Source of the DNA: Actinoplanes italicus
GTDB lineage: Bacteria > Actinomycetota > Actinomycetes > Mycobacteriales > Micromonosporaceae
Reading direction: 5' to 3'
Length of the DNA: 64,000 nucleotides
NCBI RefSeq assembly: GCF_003001815.1
Contig: NZ_PVMZ01000013.1
Coordinates: 124,001-188,000 of the forward strand
The notes beneath the pieces are model-generated. The model made no database searches, was not told the origin of the DNA, and saw only the letters and a program-made list of their open reading frames with translations. The translations under genes and the position numbers were made by a program. How positions within the stretch are numbered: position 1 is the first letter of the stretch; each line of letters begins with the position of its first letter. Below, piece after piece: positions 57,801 through 64,000 of this stretch.

Positions 57801-58232
57801 GCCGGCGAGGCCGAGATCGCCACGATCGCGGCTTGCTGTCCGGTCCGGCTTCCGGATCCGTACGTCGCGTGGCTGCGGTTCTGCAACGGCTCGGCGGCCG
57901 GGCCGGGCGGGGTCTTCGGGACGGACACCGTCGCGGAGACGCTCGCGTTCTTCCCGGGCTGGGCGGAGCAGGGGCGGATCCCGGTCGCCGGTGACGGGTG
58001 CGGCAACTACTACGTGCTCGACGCCGGTTCGGGTGCCGTCTACTTCATCGACACGACGGAGGGCGACGACTACAGCTACCTGGCCGGCAGCGATCTGCCG
58101 CACTTCCTGCGGTTCCTGCTCTCACGGGAGGCCGGGGTCCGCGGGTGGCCCTTCGACCGCGCCTTCGTCACCGGAGCCGACCCCGCGATCCTCGAGGCCG
58201 GCGCCGCCGAGCTGCTGCCCTGGAACGCTTGA
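54840..58232 (+). CDS. SARP-family regulator with STAND ATPase, TPRs and C-terminal SMI1/KNR4 domain
   Basis: GTG 54840 follows GGGAGG (1130 residues). Residues 1-90 are a winged-helix SARP domain (RFLLLGPVQVMDCDGIAPRH, IHAAITALRRAGVRDVLQT), 95-235 the bacterial transcriptional activation domain (LAGQLVLALHRSGRQADALA). The NB-ARC/STAND ATPase follows with P-loop GMAGVGKTT at 260-268 and VVVLDNAADGAQVRPLLPG. TPRs run from about 640 to 990, broken by a charged low-complexity insert at about 853-900 (repeats like EQGHEQ) and a Gly/Glu run near 540-556. Residues about 987-1110 match SMI1/KNR4 (LPDPYVAWLRFCNGSAAG, GDGCGNYYVLDAGSGAVYF). The last 37 codons overlap the LysR gene. Confidence 0.88.
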   Translation: MVSRFLLLGPVQVMDCDGIAPRHRAVLAYLLLHAGRVIPMERLIDAMWGYEQPDTARSQIHAAITALRRAGVRDVLQTRPGGYLADARTDVHEFDDLVAAGRLREALDLWRGEALADVHAHYATGARALLDDRRLAAVEQLMEQALAAGEHAKVLDELAAHVAAHPLRERLAGQLVLALHRSGRQADALAAARSYRSVLADEQGLDPGPAFIEVERSVLSGAPPGRGRSFLPYDVPDFAGRAEELSRLVADGGSNVITIDGMAGVGKTTLAVHAAHRLAGRFPDGRFFVDLTGQDPAAALETLLRQAEINDIPPTLADRSALWRAELAARRAVVVLDNAADGAQVRPLLPGATESLLLITSRRRLVDLDGARALSMDVLPAGDAAALFGGIVGERAAAEPDAVRDVLELCGRLPLALRLAAARLQHRPRWSVSYLAGRLRLADLATPERSVAAAFTVSYEQLEPAEQRMFRLLGPAPGRDIEPHAAAALADVPVQDAEDLLESLLDAHMLIQREPGRYTMHDLLREHTRTLDGQAGLGGGGRETGGGGETGGGAAVMRLLVHYLHRSRSAVRQLYPDNIGDRPGLPPELTPIVPVAGPDEAIDWLDAERGNIIATVVHGPRVCVGHLAHALRPYLDRQAHHDDAVTLHTVALQRSRANGDPDVAGRALADLAWTHWRRGDYEQAASFAEQALDVTDDEFPRSLAMHTLGDVAWQLRDTGRAETCLKEALDLARVAGDRAREGFVLGDLGMILDRAGRHDEARRHLDLALALHRKDGNPLGEARVLNQVGLLLRHQGRPFEAGDRHRRAAEVYRAMGNRSDLAAAHNGLGEALLASSTQAGPAAEHEMTLRAWHEKGHEQGRGKGREQESEQGHEQEKGKGREQEGEQGHEQQRGRESENGLVGRAAAEHETALNLAVSAGNRPEEARARHGLAGVHLHRAEWEQAAWQAESARLLYTALGVPEAADAQLLELLARAERPPGDPPLRGAGEAEIATIAACCPVRLPDPYVAWLRFCNGSAAGPGGVFGTDTVAETLAFFPGWAEQGRIPVAGDGCGNYYVLDAGSGAVYFIDTTEGDDYSYLAGSDLPHFLRFLLSREAGVRGWPFDRAFVTGADPAILEAGAAELLPWNA

Positions 58233-59102
58233 GAGGAGATTCAGCAGCAACGCCAGCGGTGGCCACCGGGTGCTGCCCGCCCGCACCACGGCGTAGGTGC
58301 GCAGGACCGGCGTGGGATCCCGCAGAGGCAGCAGCCGCACACCGTCGATGAGTTCGCGATCGACCGGGAGCAGCCCGACGCCGAGACCGGCGACAACCAG
58401 GTGCTGCAGCAGCGTCAAGCTGTCGGCCCGGTGGGTCACCAGAGGATCAAAACCGGACATTGAGGCGATGGTACGTACGACGAGCTCATCCGCGTTGCCG
58501 CGGGAGTTCACGATCCACTCCGCGTCCCGGTAACGCTGGAACACCTGCGGGGAAGGCGCGTCAGCGTCCGAGTCGTCAGCGGGCACACCCAGCGCCCACG
58601 GGACGGACCACAGCGGCCGGGCCTCCAGCGAGCGGTCCGGCTTCTCCGGCGCGAGGTTGAAGTCGTAGGTGAGCGCCAGGTCGATCTTGTCGGCGGCGAG
58701 CAGTTCGAGCGCCTCGTCCGGTTCGTGTTCGTGAATGCGTACCCGTACCGCCGGATGGTTTTTCGCCAGAAGGGCCGTGACCGGCATGAGAGAGCGCCGG
58801 ATCGCCGTGCCGAAACCGGCGACACGCAGTGTTCCGGCGGGTTCCGCGGCCGGATCCAGGTCCAGCCGGGCGGCCTCGATCGCGGCCAGGATCGTCACGG
58901 CGTGCTCGGCGAGCCGCCGCCCGGCCGGCGTGAGGCGGACGCGCCGGCCCTCGGGTTCGATCAACGGGGTGCCGGCCTCCCTGCTCAGGGCGGCGATCTG
59001 CTGCGACACGGTCGACGTGGTGGTGTGCGTCTCATCGGCGACGGCACGCATCGATCCCAGTCGAGACAGCACCAGGAGCGTCTCCAGGCGGCGTACGTCC
59101 AC
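58122..59102 (-). CDS. LysR-family transcriptional regulator
   Basis: 326 residues from GTG 59102. The HTH is RRLETLLVLSRLGSMRAVAD to TTSTVSQQIAALSREAGTPL, and the effector domain shows AGTLRVAGFGTAIRRSLMPV, DLALTYDFNL and LVVAGLGVGLLPVDRELID. The last 35 residues (after LALLLNLLSSV) look like an extension past the normal end of the family and overlap the SARP gene by 111 bases, as if the original stop was lost. It is divergent from an EamA transporter gene, with a T-N11-A box between, so it likely controls that exporter. Confidence 0.93.
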   Translation of the reverse strand: MDVRRLETLLVLSRLGSMRAVADETHTTTSTVSQQIAALSREAGTPLIEPEGRRVRLTPAGRRLAEHAVTILAAIEAARLDLDPAAEPAGTLRVAGFGTAIRRSLMPVTALLAKNHPAVRVRIHEHEPDEALELLAADKIDLALTYDFNLAPEKPDRSLEARPLWSVPWALGVPADDSDADAPSPQVFQRYRDAEWIVNSRGNADELVVRTIASMSGFDPLVTHRADSLTLLQHLVVAGLGVGLLPVDRELIDGVRLLPLRDPTPVLRTYAVVRAGSTRWPPLALLLNLLSSVPGQQLGGAGLEDRGVGSGDEGAVEGPPADPGLP

Positions 59103-59108
59103 GCCGTC

Positions 59109-59131
59109 ATTGTTAAGCAGTCGCGAACGAT
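59109..59131. promoter_or_regulatory. LysR box ATTGTT-N11-AACGAT
   Basis: The two half-sites (59109-59114 and 59126-59131) are inverted with one mismatch and have the T-N11-A core bound by LysR regulators. It lies 7 bases before the lysR start codon, so it would serve both autorepression and activation of the EamA gene. Confidence 0.6.
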
Positions 59132-59185
59132 ATGTCCATCAACCTCACGTGGACGCGAACGTTCCGGTCGCCGTCTACTGGGGGC

Positions 59186-60325
59186 GTGACCCTCTCCAAC
59201 ACCCGCACCGGCACCGGTTTCGCCGTCGCCTCGATGAGCTTCGTGCAGCTCGGCCTCGCCGCCTCGGTCGGTCTGGCCATCCAGATCGGCGCCCTCGGCA
59301 CGGCCTGGCTCCGGCTCGCCTGGGCCGGCCTGCTGCTCCTGGTTCTGGTCCTGCTCTTCGACCGGGCCCGCCTGTTCCGTGTCAGCCGGGCCGGCATCAC
59401 CTCATCGGTCGCGCTCGGGGTGGTGACCGCCGCGCTGACGCTGCTGTTCATGCTGGCCGTCACCCGGCTGCCGCTCGGCACGGCCAGCGCCCTGGAGTTC
59501 CTCGGCCCGCTCGGTGTGGCCGTGTTCCGCGGGCGGCGCCTGCTCTGGCCGTTGCTCGCCGGGGCCGGGGTGCTGTTGCTGACCTCGCCGTGGCAGGGGT
59601 CGGTCGATCCGCTGGGCGTCGTCTTCGCTCTCGGGGCGGCGGTCTGCTGGGCCGCGTACATCCTGCTCACCCAGCATGTCGGCGACGAGGTCTCGGGCGT
59701 CGCCGGTCTCGCGATCTCGATGCCGGTGGCCGGCGCGGTGGCCACCCTAGTCGCGTGGCCGTCGGTGTTCGGGCAGCTCACGCCGCGGATTCTGGTCGAG
59801 GGACTACTGCTGGCGATGCTGCTGCCGGTGGTGCCGTTCGTCCTGGAACTCCTCGCCCTGCGCAAGCTGACCACGGCCGCGTTCGGCACGCTGATGAGCC
59901 TCGAACCGGCCCTCGCCGTCGTCGTCGGGCTCGTCCTGCTCCACCAGGTGCCGGGCTGGGCGGCCGTCGCCGGTGTCGCCTTGGTGGTCACCGCGGGCAT
60001 CGGCGCCGAACGCGCCGGAGCCCGCGTGTCGCTCGGGCCCGTGAAGGAAGGCGCCGAACGCGCCGGAGCCCGCGTGTCGCTCGGGCCGGTGAAGGAAGGC
60101 GCCGAACGCGCCGGGGTCCGTGTGTCGCTCGGGCCGGTGAAGGAAGGCGCCGAACGCGCCGGGGTCCGTGTGTCGCTCGGGCCCGTGAAGGAAGGCGCCG
60201 AACGCGCCGGAGTCCGCGTGTCGGCCGGGCCGGTGAGGGAAACAGCGGGGTATGGCGGTGATTCTGATGACCGGAGCCTCCGGGCGGATCGGCGGGATGC
60301 TCCGGAAGCGGCTGGACGATCATGA
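59186..60325 (+). CDS. EamA/RhtA-type exporter with C-terminal 16-residue repeats
   Basis: 379 residues from GTG 59186. The first 270 form ten membrane spans in two EamA halves ([55 protein letters not shown]), as in RhtA-like exporters of amino acids or metabolites. After the last span five repeats of [16 protein letters not shown] type (residues 275-354) are appended, and the frame then reads out of phase into the next gene, ending 74 bases beyond its start. Normal family members end near residue 275-290. The tail is therefore an expansion product, though it may be translated. Confidence 0.88.
   Translation: MTLSNTRTGTGFAVASMSFVQLGLAASVGLAIQIGALGTAWLRLAWAGLLLLVLVLLFDRARLFRVSRAGITSSVALGVVTAALTLLFMLAVTRLPLGTASALEFLGPLGVAVFRGRRLLWPLLAGAGVLLLTSPWQGSVDPLGVVFALGAAVCWAAYILLTQHVGDEVSGVAGLAISMPVAGAVATLVAWPSVFGQLTPRILVEGLLLAMLLPVVPFVLELLALRKLTTAAFGTLMSLEPALAVVVGLVLLHQVPGWAAVAGVALVVTAGIGAERAGARVSLGPVKEGAERAGARVSLGPVKEGAERAGVRVSLGPVKEGAERAGVRVSLGPVKEGAERAGVRVSAGPVRETAGYGGDSDDRSLRADRRDAPEAAGRS
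60008..60247. repeat. 48-bp tandem repeat, five copies
   Basis: Units start at 60008, 60056, 60104, 60152 and 60200. Copies differ at few positions (GGAGCC/GGGGTC, CCC/CCG). The period is a multiple of three, so the transporter frame stays open. Each unit contains GTGAAGGAAGG, which is also ribosome-site-like; the last, GTGAGGGAAAC, may be the actual site for the following gene. Confidence 0.9.
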
Positions 60326-61010
60326 GCTGCGGCTCACCGACCTGACGCCCGGCGACGGCGTCGAACGGCTCGACGTCACCGACGGGGCGGCGGTCGAGCG
60401 GGCCGCACGCGGTGCCGACGCGATCCTGCACCTCGGCGGCATCCCGGGCGAGAAGCCGTTCGAGGACCTGCTCGCGGCCAACGTGCGGGGCACCGAGCGG
60501 GTGCTCGCGGCGGCGCACCGGGCGGGCGTGCCGCGGGTGATCCTCGCGTCGAGCAACCACGCGGCCGGACTTCAGACCCGCGACCAGGCCGGACCGGACG
60601 GGCTGGCGGACGACGTGCCCGCCCGGCCGGACACCTACTACGGCTGGAGCAAGGCGGCGATCGAGTCGCTCGGGCGCCTGCACCACGACCGGTACGGCCT
60701 GCACGTCGTCTGCCTGCGCATCGGCAAGTGCGCCGAACGGCCGTCGAGCCCGCGTGACCTTGCCGTCTGGTTGTCCCCTGACGACATGGCCCGGCTGGTC
60801 GAGGCGTCTCTGACAGCGACCGGCTGGCGGCTCGTGTGGGGCGTCTCGGCCAACACCCGCCGGTGGTGGTCGGAGGCCGGCGGCCGGGCGATCGGCTACC
60901 GGCCGCTGGACGACGCGGAGAAGTGGGCCGGCGAGGTGGGGGAGGCGGACCCGGACGACGAGGCCCAGCGGTTCGTCGGCGGCGCCCGGCCGGATCGGGC
61001 GCTCGGCTGA
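60252..61010 (+). CDS. NAD-dependent dehydrogenase/epimerase (uronate dehydrogenase-like)
   Basis: 252 residues. [16 protein letters not shown] is the Rossmann glycine motif, [20 protein letters not shown] and SSNHAAGLQ follow, and the active site is [12 protein letters not shown] (Tyr and Lys in YxxxK). The late [15 protein letters not shown] and [15 protein letters not shown] are found in uronate dehydrogenases and related extended SDRs, which oxidise hexuronates to lactones with NAD. It begins within the 3' end of the EamA frame; the overlap is probably secondary. Confidence 0.9.
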   Translation: MAVILMTGASGRIGGMLRKRLDDHELRLTDLTPGDGVERLDVTDGAAVERAARGADAILHLGGIPGEKPFEDLLAANVRGTERVLAAAHRAGVPRVILASSNHAAGLQTRDQAGPDGLADDVPARPDTYYGWSKAAIESLGRLHHDRYGLHVVCLRIGKCAERPSSPRDLAVWLSPDDMARLVEASLTATGWRLVWGVSANTRRWWSEAGGRAIGYRPLDDAEKWAGEVGEADPDDEAQRFVGGARPDRALG

Positions 61011-61017
61011 CGTACCG

Positions 61018-61455
61018 TCAAAAGGTCTTGAGGAATCTCGCGCTCACCGGGCACCGGTCCTCGTATCCGAGGCGCTGGTAGAACTCGTGTGTCCGGACCC
61101 GATGGCGGCTTGAGGTGATCTCCATCCGGAGGCAGCCGGTCGCCCGCGCCAGCTCCTCCACGGCGCTGACCAGCGATTCTCCGACGCCTTGACCACGGTG
61201 GTGCTCGTCGACGACCAGTGCCAGCAATCGCCCGAGCCGGCCGTCCGTCTCCAGCGCCGGCATGGTGTGCAGCGCGGCCACGCCGATCAGGACACCGTCC
61301 GCCTCGGCGCCGAGCAGGTGGCTCGCCGGGTCGTCGGCCCAGCCGCGGAGACGTTCGCGCACGGTGGCCTCGTCGGTGGGATAGCCGAGTTGCCCGAGCA
61401 GGACGGCGAGCCGCTTCGCGTCATCAGAGACGATCTTTCTCAGCTGTACGGACAT
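61018..61455 (-). CDS. GNAT family N-acetyltransferase
   Basis: 145 residues, a compact GNAT: LRKIVSDDAKRLAVLLGQL, LLALVVDEHHRGQGVGESLV (acetyl-CoA loop HRGQGVG) and THEFYQRLGYEDRC. It is close in pattern to AAC(3)-I-like or small aminoglycoside/peptide acetyltransferases, but nothing proves the substrate. It overlaps the MFS transporter gene upstream by 32 bases, so the two form an export-plus-modification pair. Confidence 0.93.
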   Translation of the reverse strand: MSVQLRKIVSDDAKRLAVLLGQLGYPTDEATVRERLRGWADDPASHLLGAEADGVLIGVAALHTMPALETDGRLGRLLALVVDEHHRGQGVGESLVSAVEELARATGCLRMEITSSRHRVRTHEFYQRLGYEDRCPVSARFLKTF

Positions 61456-62662
61456 CTGCGCGCTCCTCGAGACCCGGCGGCTCCCCGGCCGGCCGCAGAC
61501 AGAATGCGGCCGTGATCACGGCACCGGCCGCCGCGGCGCCGAGCATGAGACGGTAGTCGACCACCGCCAGCATCGTCGCGCCGAGCGCCTGACCCACCGC
61601 ACCCGGCGCGAAGGTGAGCAGCTGAACAGTTCCGGACACGCGCCCGAGGTACCGCGCCGGGACGTCCTGTTGCAGCCTGGTCGCGATCGCGATGAGGACC
61701 CATGGCACGGCCACTCCGATGATCACGGACGAGACGGCGACCGCGGGCAGCGACGGCAGCGCCCGCAGCACCACGCCGGCGGAGAACAACGCGATGCTCG
61801 CCCCGACGAACAGGTGCGCCCGCACCCGTCGCTGCAGCGGGCCGGCGAGGAATCCGGCCGCCAGTGACCCGGCGCCCTGTATGGCCGACAGCACACCGAC
61901 GAACACCGGCGCGCGGTGGAGCCCTTCATCGGCCACCGCGTACACGACGGTCCCCGTGAAGCCGGTGAGCAGCATGACCGCCGTCCCGGAGAAGACGATC
62001 CGGCGCAGCACCGGAAGCCGCCAGAGCTGGCGCCCCCCTTCGGCGACCCGCTGCCGCCACGCCGTGTCCTCGGTCTCGGCGGTGACCGGGCCGGGCCGCA
62101 CGAGCAGGAACAGCGCCGCGGCCGCGAAGAACGTCACCGCGTCGAGGACCGCCACTCCCGCGCCACCGATCCAGACGAACAGTCCCGCGCCGATCAGCGG
62201 CGCCGCCAGTTTCATCCCCTCGGAGGCTGACATCCGCAGGCCGTTGACGTCGCCGAGCAGATCGGCGGAGACGGCGGCGGGCAGGACCGCGGTCTCGGCC
62301 GCGTCGAGAACCACGAAGCTGACGCCGTAGAAGGCCATCACCACGAAGATCAGCCAGACGTCGGTGACGTCTCGGACCAGCAGCAGGAGCAGCAACAGCA
62401 GACCCATCACCAGGTGGGAGCCGATCATCACCCGGCGGCGTTGCGGCACCCGGTCCACCAGCGCGCCGATGACCGGGCCGGCCAGGGTCGGCGCCCACAT
62501 CAGGAAGCCCACCCATGCCGCGAGACTGCTTGATCCGGTCAGCGTCATCACCCAGATCCCGGCGGCCAGCATCATCGCGCTGGTGCCGAAACCGGAGACG
62601 ACGACGGAGCCGAGGTACGCCTTCGCGTTCCGGTTCCTCATCACCCGCGTGAACCCATCCAC
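61424..62662 (-). CDS. MFS transporter (drug-export type)
   Basis: 412 residues from GTG 62662, behind TTAGGAGG. Twelve membrane spans are seen. The cytoplasmic loop 2-3 motif GPVIGALVDRVPQRRRVMIG is a motif A variant, and VLDAAETAVLPAAVSADLLGDVNGLRMSASEGMKLAAPLIGAGLFV is typical of the MDR-type MFS_3 group that includes macrolide and other drug exporters. LQQDVPARYLGRVSGTVQLL is a second marker. It is likely co-expressed with the downstream acetyltransferase. Confidence 0.93.
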   Translation of the reverse strand: MDGFTRVMRNRNAKAYLGSVVVSGFGTSAMMLAAGIWVMTLTGSSSLAAWVGFLMWAPTLAGPVIGALVDRVPQRRRVMIGSHLVMGLLLLLLLLVRDVTDVWLIFVVMAFYGVSFVVLDAAETAVLPAAVSADLLGDVNGLRMSASEGMKLAAPLIGAGLFVWIGGAGVAVLDAVTFFAAAALFLLVRPGPVTAETEDTAWRQRVAEGGRQLWRLPVLRRIVFSGTAVMLLTGFTGTVVYAVADEGLHRAPVFVGVLSAIQGAGSLAAGFLAGPLQRRVRAHLFVGASIALFSAGVVLRALPSLPAVAVSSVIIGVAVPWVLIAIATRLQQDVPARYLGRVSGTVQLLTFAPGAVGQALGATMLAVVDYRLMLGAAAAGAVITAAFCLRPAGEPPGLEERADVRTAEKDRL

Positions 62663-62747
62663 CGGCGTCCTCCTAAAGTTGAGCCAGCACGACTCAGGCT
62701 ATGAGCGGACGTTTCGGCAGAGCAACGCTTCAGAAGTCAATTTATCG

Positions 62748-62775
62748 TTGACAAGAGCGTCGGCGCGAATAATTC
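62748..62775 (+). promoter_or_regulatory. TTGACA-16-TAATTC promoter
   Basis: A consensus -35 (62748-62753) and a good -10 (62770-62775), 16 bases apart, stand in the most AT-rich stretch of the neighbourhood. The transcript would start near 62783 and include a leader of about 158 bases with a small open frame before the acetyltransferase gene. Confidence 0.65.
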
Positions 62776-62848
62776 GGTGGCGGATCGGCGGGCGCTCTGG
62801 TGGAATCTCGGCGATCGATCCACCGACCAAAGGAAGGAGGGCTGAGCG

Positions 62849-62896
62849 ATGTACCGCACGCACACCGCGCTCACCTCCTGCCGGGTACACGACTGA
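62849..62896 (+). CDS. Leader peptide MYRTHTALTSCRVHD
   Basis: A 15-codon frame behind a very strong ribosome site (AAGGAAGGAGG). It ends 44 bases before the acetyltransferase start. The following bases can form a hairpin (TCTCT 62923-62927 with GGAGA 62931-62935) that hides the ribosome site of that gene, while GGAG at 62911 offers a competing partner. This is the plan of translational attenuators upstream of drug-resistance genes. The peptide has adjacent Cys-Arg codons but no clear stalling motif. Confidence 0.55.
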   Translation: MYRTHTALTSCRVHD

Positions 62897-62940
62897 CCGT
62901 TGCCCGGAGCGGAGTGGGCGCCTCTCTCACGGAGAACGCC

Positions 62941-63828
62941 TTGACACCGTTGACCATCCGACCCGCCGTCATCCCCGGCGAGCTGGACCTCTTCAACTCC
63001 TTCCCGTACACCCTCAACACACAGATCGCCGGTGACCTCGCCGCCGGACGCCGCCGCCCCGAGTGGCTGTGGCTCGCCCTGCGCGGTGACCGGATCGTCG
63101 CCCGGGCCGCCTGGTGGTCCCGCCCCGGTGACGAACATCCGCTGGTCATGGACATCCTCGACGTCGCCGCAGGCCACCTCGAGGACGCGGTCCGCCTCGT
63201 CGAGACGGCGCTGCCCACACCCGCGCCGGAGTACACCCGGTTCCTTCCGCCCGACTGGCGGCGTTCCGACGCCGACACCTGGCTGACCGTGCTCGAACGC
63301 TGCGGCGCCAAGCCGTTCGTCGAGCGCCTGCGCCTGCACTGGGAACCGGGGACACCCGTCGCCGAGCCGTCCGGGCGGCTGACCTTCCGGCCACCCCGGG
63401 ACGCGGGCGAGCTGATCGACCTCATGACGCTCGTGCTCGAGGGCACCCTCGACGCCTACAGCCGTCAGGAGCTGACCCGGATGACGGCACGGGAGGCGGC
63501 CGCCGAGCAGTACCGCGAGGAGCTGGCCAGGTACCCGAGCCCGCCGGAGTGGTGGCGGGTCGCGACGCTGCCCGGCGGCGAGCCGGTCGGGTTCGTCATC
63601 CCGGGACACAACGGCTACAACCCGATCATCGCCTACATCGGCGTGGTCCCCGCCCACCGCGGCCGGGGCCACATCGACGACCTGCTCGCCGAGGGCGTCC
63701 GGGTTCTCGTGGCCCAGGACGTGCCCCGGATCAGGGCGGCCACCGACGTCGGCAACGTGCCGATGGCGGCCGCCTTCGGCCGCGCCGGATTCCACGTCTT
63801 CGAGCGGCAGTTCGACATGACCTGGTGA
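62941..63828 (+). CDS. GNAT protein, tandem acetyltransferase-fold type
   Basis: TTG 62941 is selected because GGAGA lies 6 bases before it and the protein then begins LTIRPAVIPGELDLFNSFPY (295 residues). The N-terminal half resembles a degenerate GNAT fold (DDRIVARAAWWSRPGD-like region). The C-terminal half is a complete one: LTFRPPRDAGELIDLMTLVL, AYIGVVPAHRGRGHIDDLLA (acetyl-CoA loop HRGRGH) and NVPMAAAFGRAGFHVFERQF. Two-domain GNATs include mycothiol synthase and some drug-modifying enzymes. Its position behind a leader peptide suggests induced expression. Confidence 0.87.
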   Translation: MTPLTIRPAVIPGELDLFNSFPYTLNTQIAGDLAAGRRRPEWLWLALRGDRIVARAAWWSRPGDEHPLVMDILDVAAGHLEDAVRLVETALPTPAPEYTRFLPPDWRRSDADTWLTVLERCGAKPFVERLRLHWEPGTPVAEPSGRLTFRPPRDAGELIDLMTLVLEGTLDAYSRQELTRMTAREAAAEQYREELARYPSPPEWWRVATLPGGEPVGFVIPGHNGYNPIIAYIGVVPAHRGRGHIDDLLAEGVRVLVAQDVPRIRAATDVGNVPMAAAFGRAGFHVFERQFDMTW

Positions 63829-63833
63829 CGCCG

Positions 63834-63865
63834 GGGCAGCCGCCACCGGCCGGTGGCGGCTGCCC
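63834..63865. terminator. 32-bp palindrome between convergent genes
   Basis: GGGCAGCCGCCACCGG is followed directly by its exact reverse complement. The transcript forms a 14-bp stem with a four-base loop. It begins 6 bases after the GNAT stop and faces the membrane gene at the right edge, so it can end both transcripts. Confidence 0.75.
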
Positions 63866-63889
63866 GTACGGCAGCCGTGACATCCCGGC

Positions 63890-64000
63890 TCAGCCGAACC
63901 CGCCCAACCCGCCGAACTCGCCGAACTCGCCGAACCCGCCCATGAGGCGGTAGGCGAGCACCGCGAAGCCCAGGAAAATCAGGCCGAGGACGACGGCGAC
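63890..64000 (-). CDS. C-terminus of a membrane protein with Gly/Phe-rich tail
   Basis: Only the last 36 codons lie in the window. A membrane span (VAVVLGLIFLGFAVLAYRL) is followed by a tail of GGFGEFGEF-type repeats and the stop at 63890-63892. The rest of the protein is beyond the right edge, so no family can be given. Confidence 0.6.
   Translation of the reverse strand, partial: VAVVLGLIFLGFAVLAYRLMGGFGEFGEFGGLGGFG

Noticed and set aside
54840-58232. Evidence for an antibiotic biosynthetic cluster
   Set aside because: A SARP regulator alone is not enough; no PKS, NRPS, terpene or RiPP genes occur in the window.

Overview
The window is very GC-rich DNA from an actinomycete. Codon use, the many leaderless starts (a TANNNT box 6-7 bases before ATG/GTG), SARP/STAND and LAL regulators, paired ECF sigma/anti-sigma genes, a class F sortase, a rifamycin phosphotransferase with its RAE operator, and a Zur-type cysteine-free ribosomal protein set all fit. 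Family content points to Micromonosporaceae, Actinoplanes being a reasonable guess, but no rRNA or other marker here proves it. It looks like an ordinary chromosomal arm: short operons of regulators, transporters, stress proteins and enzymes, with no phage, plasmid or complete insertion sequence.

Layout. 1-4100: the N-terminus of a LAL regulator, an RTX-like secreted protein, an SDR with a MerR-type promoter, and small unknown genes. 4300-10600: a tRNA-shaped element with a 65-base anticodon loop, a TerD-like gene, a dodecin, a nucleotidyltransferase-methyltransferase fusion converging on a PaaK-like ligase, and a frameshifted XRE regulator. 10700-16330: a probable five-gene unit on the minus strand (histidine kinase, response regulator, anchored protein, ABC ATPase, FtsX-type permease). 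16400-19330: a mostly non-coding zone holding five different tandem arrays (22, 18, 45, 14 and 19 bp). 19340-32000: acetyltransferases, reductases, LtrA, an a/b hydrolase coupled to a GGDEF-EAL protein, a ribosome-hibernation-like factor, a VOC/WYL pair and membrane proteins.

31900-37330: a two-gene mannosyl/glycosyl transferase unit, a SigE-family sigma factor with a coupled membrane partner, and a Zur-controlled divergent locus (COG0523-like protein; rpmB-rpmG encoding L28 and L33 without zinc-binding cysteine pairs). 37450-45840: a secreted GH16 enzyme, a G39 homopolymer in front of an Imm1-type immunity gene, a sortase fused to a CHRD-like domain and coupled to a Ser/Thr kinase, an ECF sigma/anti-sigma pair and small proteins. 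45868-54745: Rph with its RAE, an ankyrin protein, a secreted M1-type peptidase, a second ECF sigma unit, an SplB-like radical SAM protein and an AhpD-like operon ending in a truncated deazaflavin oxidoreductase. 54840-64000: a 1130-residue SARP-STAND-TPR protein with a C-terminal SMI1/KNR4 domain, LysR/EamA, a dehydrogenase, two GNATs and an MFS pump.

A recurring theme is inducible drug or stress response. Rph/RAE, two acetyltransferase genes preceded by short leader peptides and alternative hairpins, an MFS pump, an EamA exporter and the kinase-regulator-ABC unit could all respond to antibiotics. That link is inference from context. The strongest leads are the tRNA-like element, the two leader-peptide/GNAT units, the poly-G tract beside the immunity gene, the P-loop-less CobW protein in the Zur locus and the SARP-SMI1 fusion.
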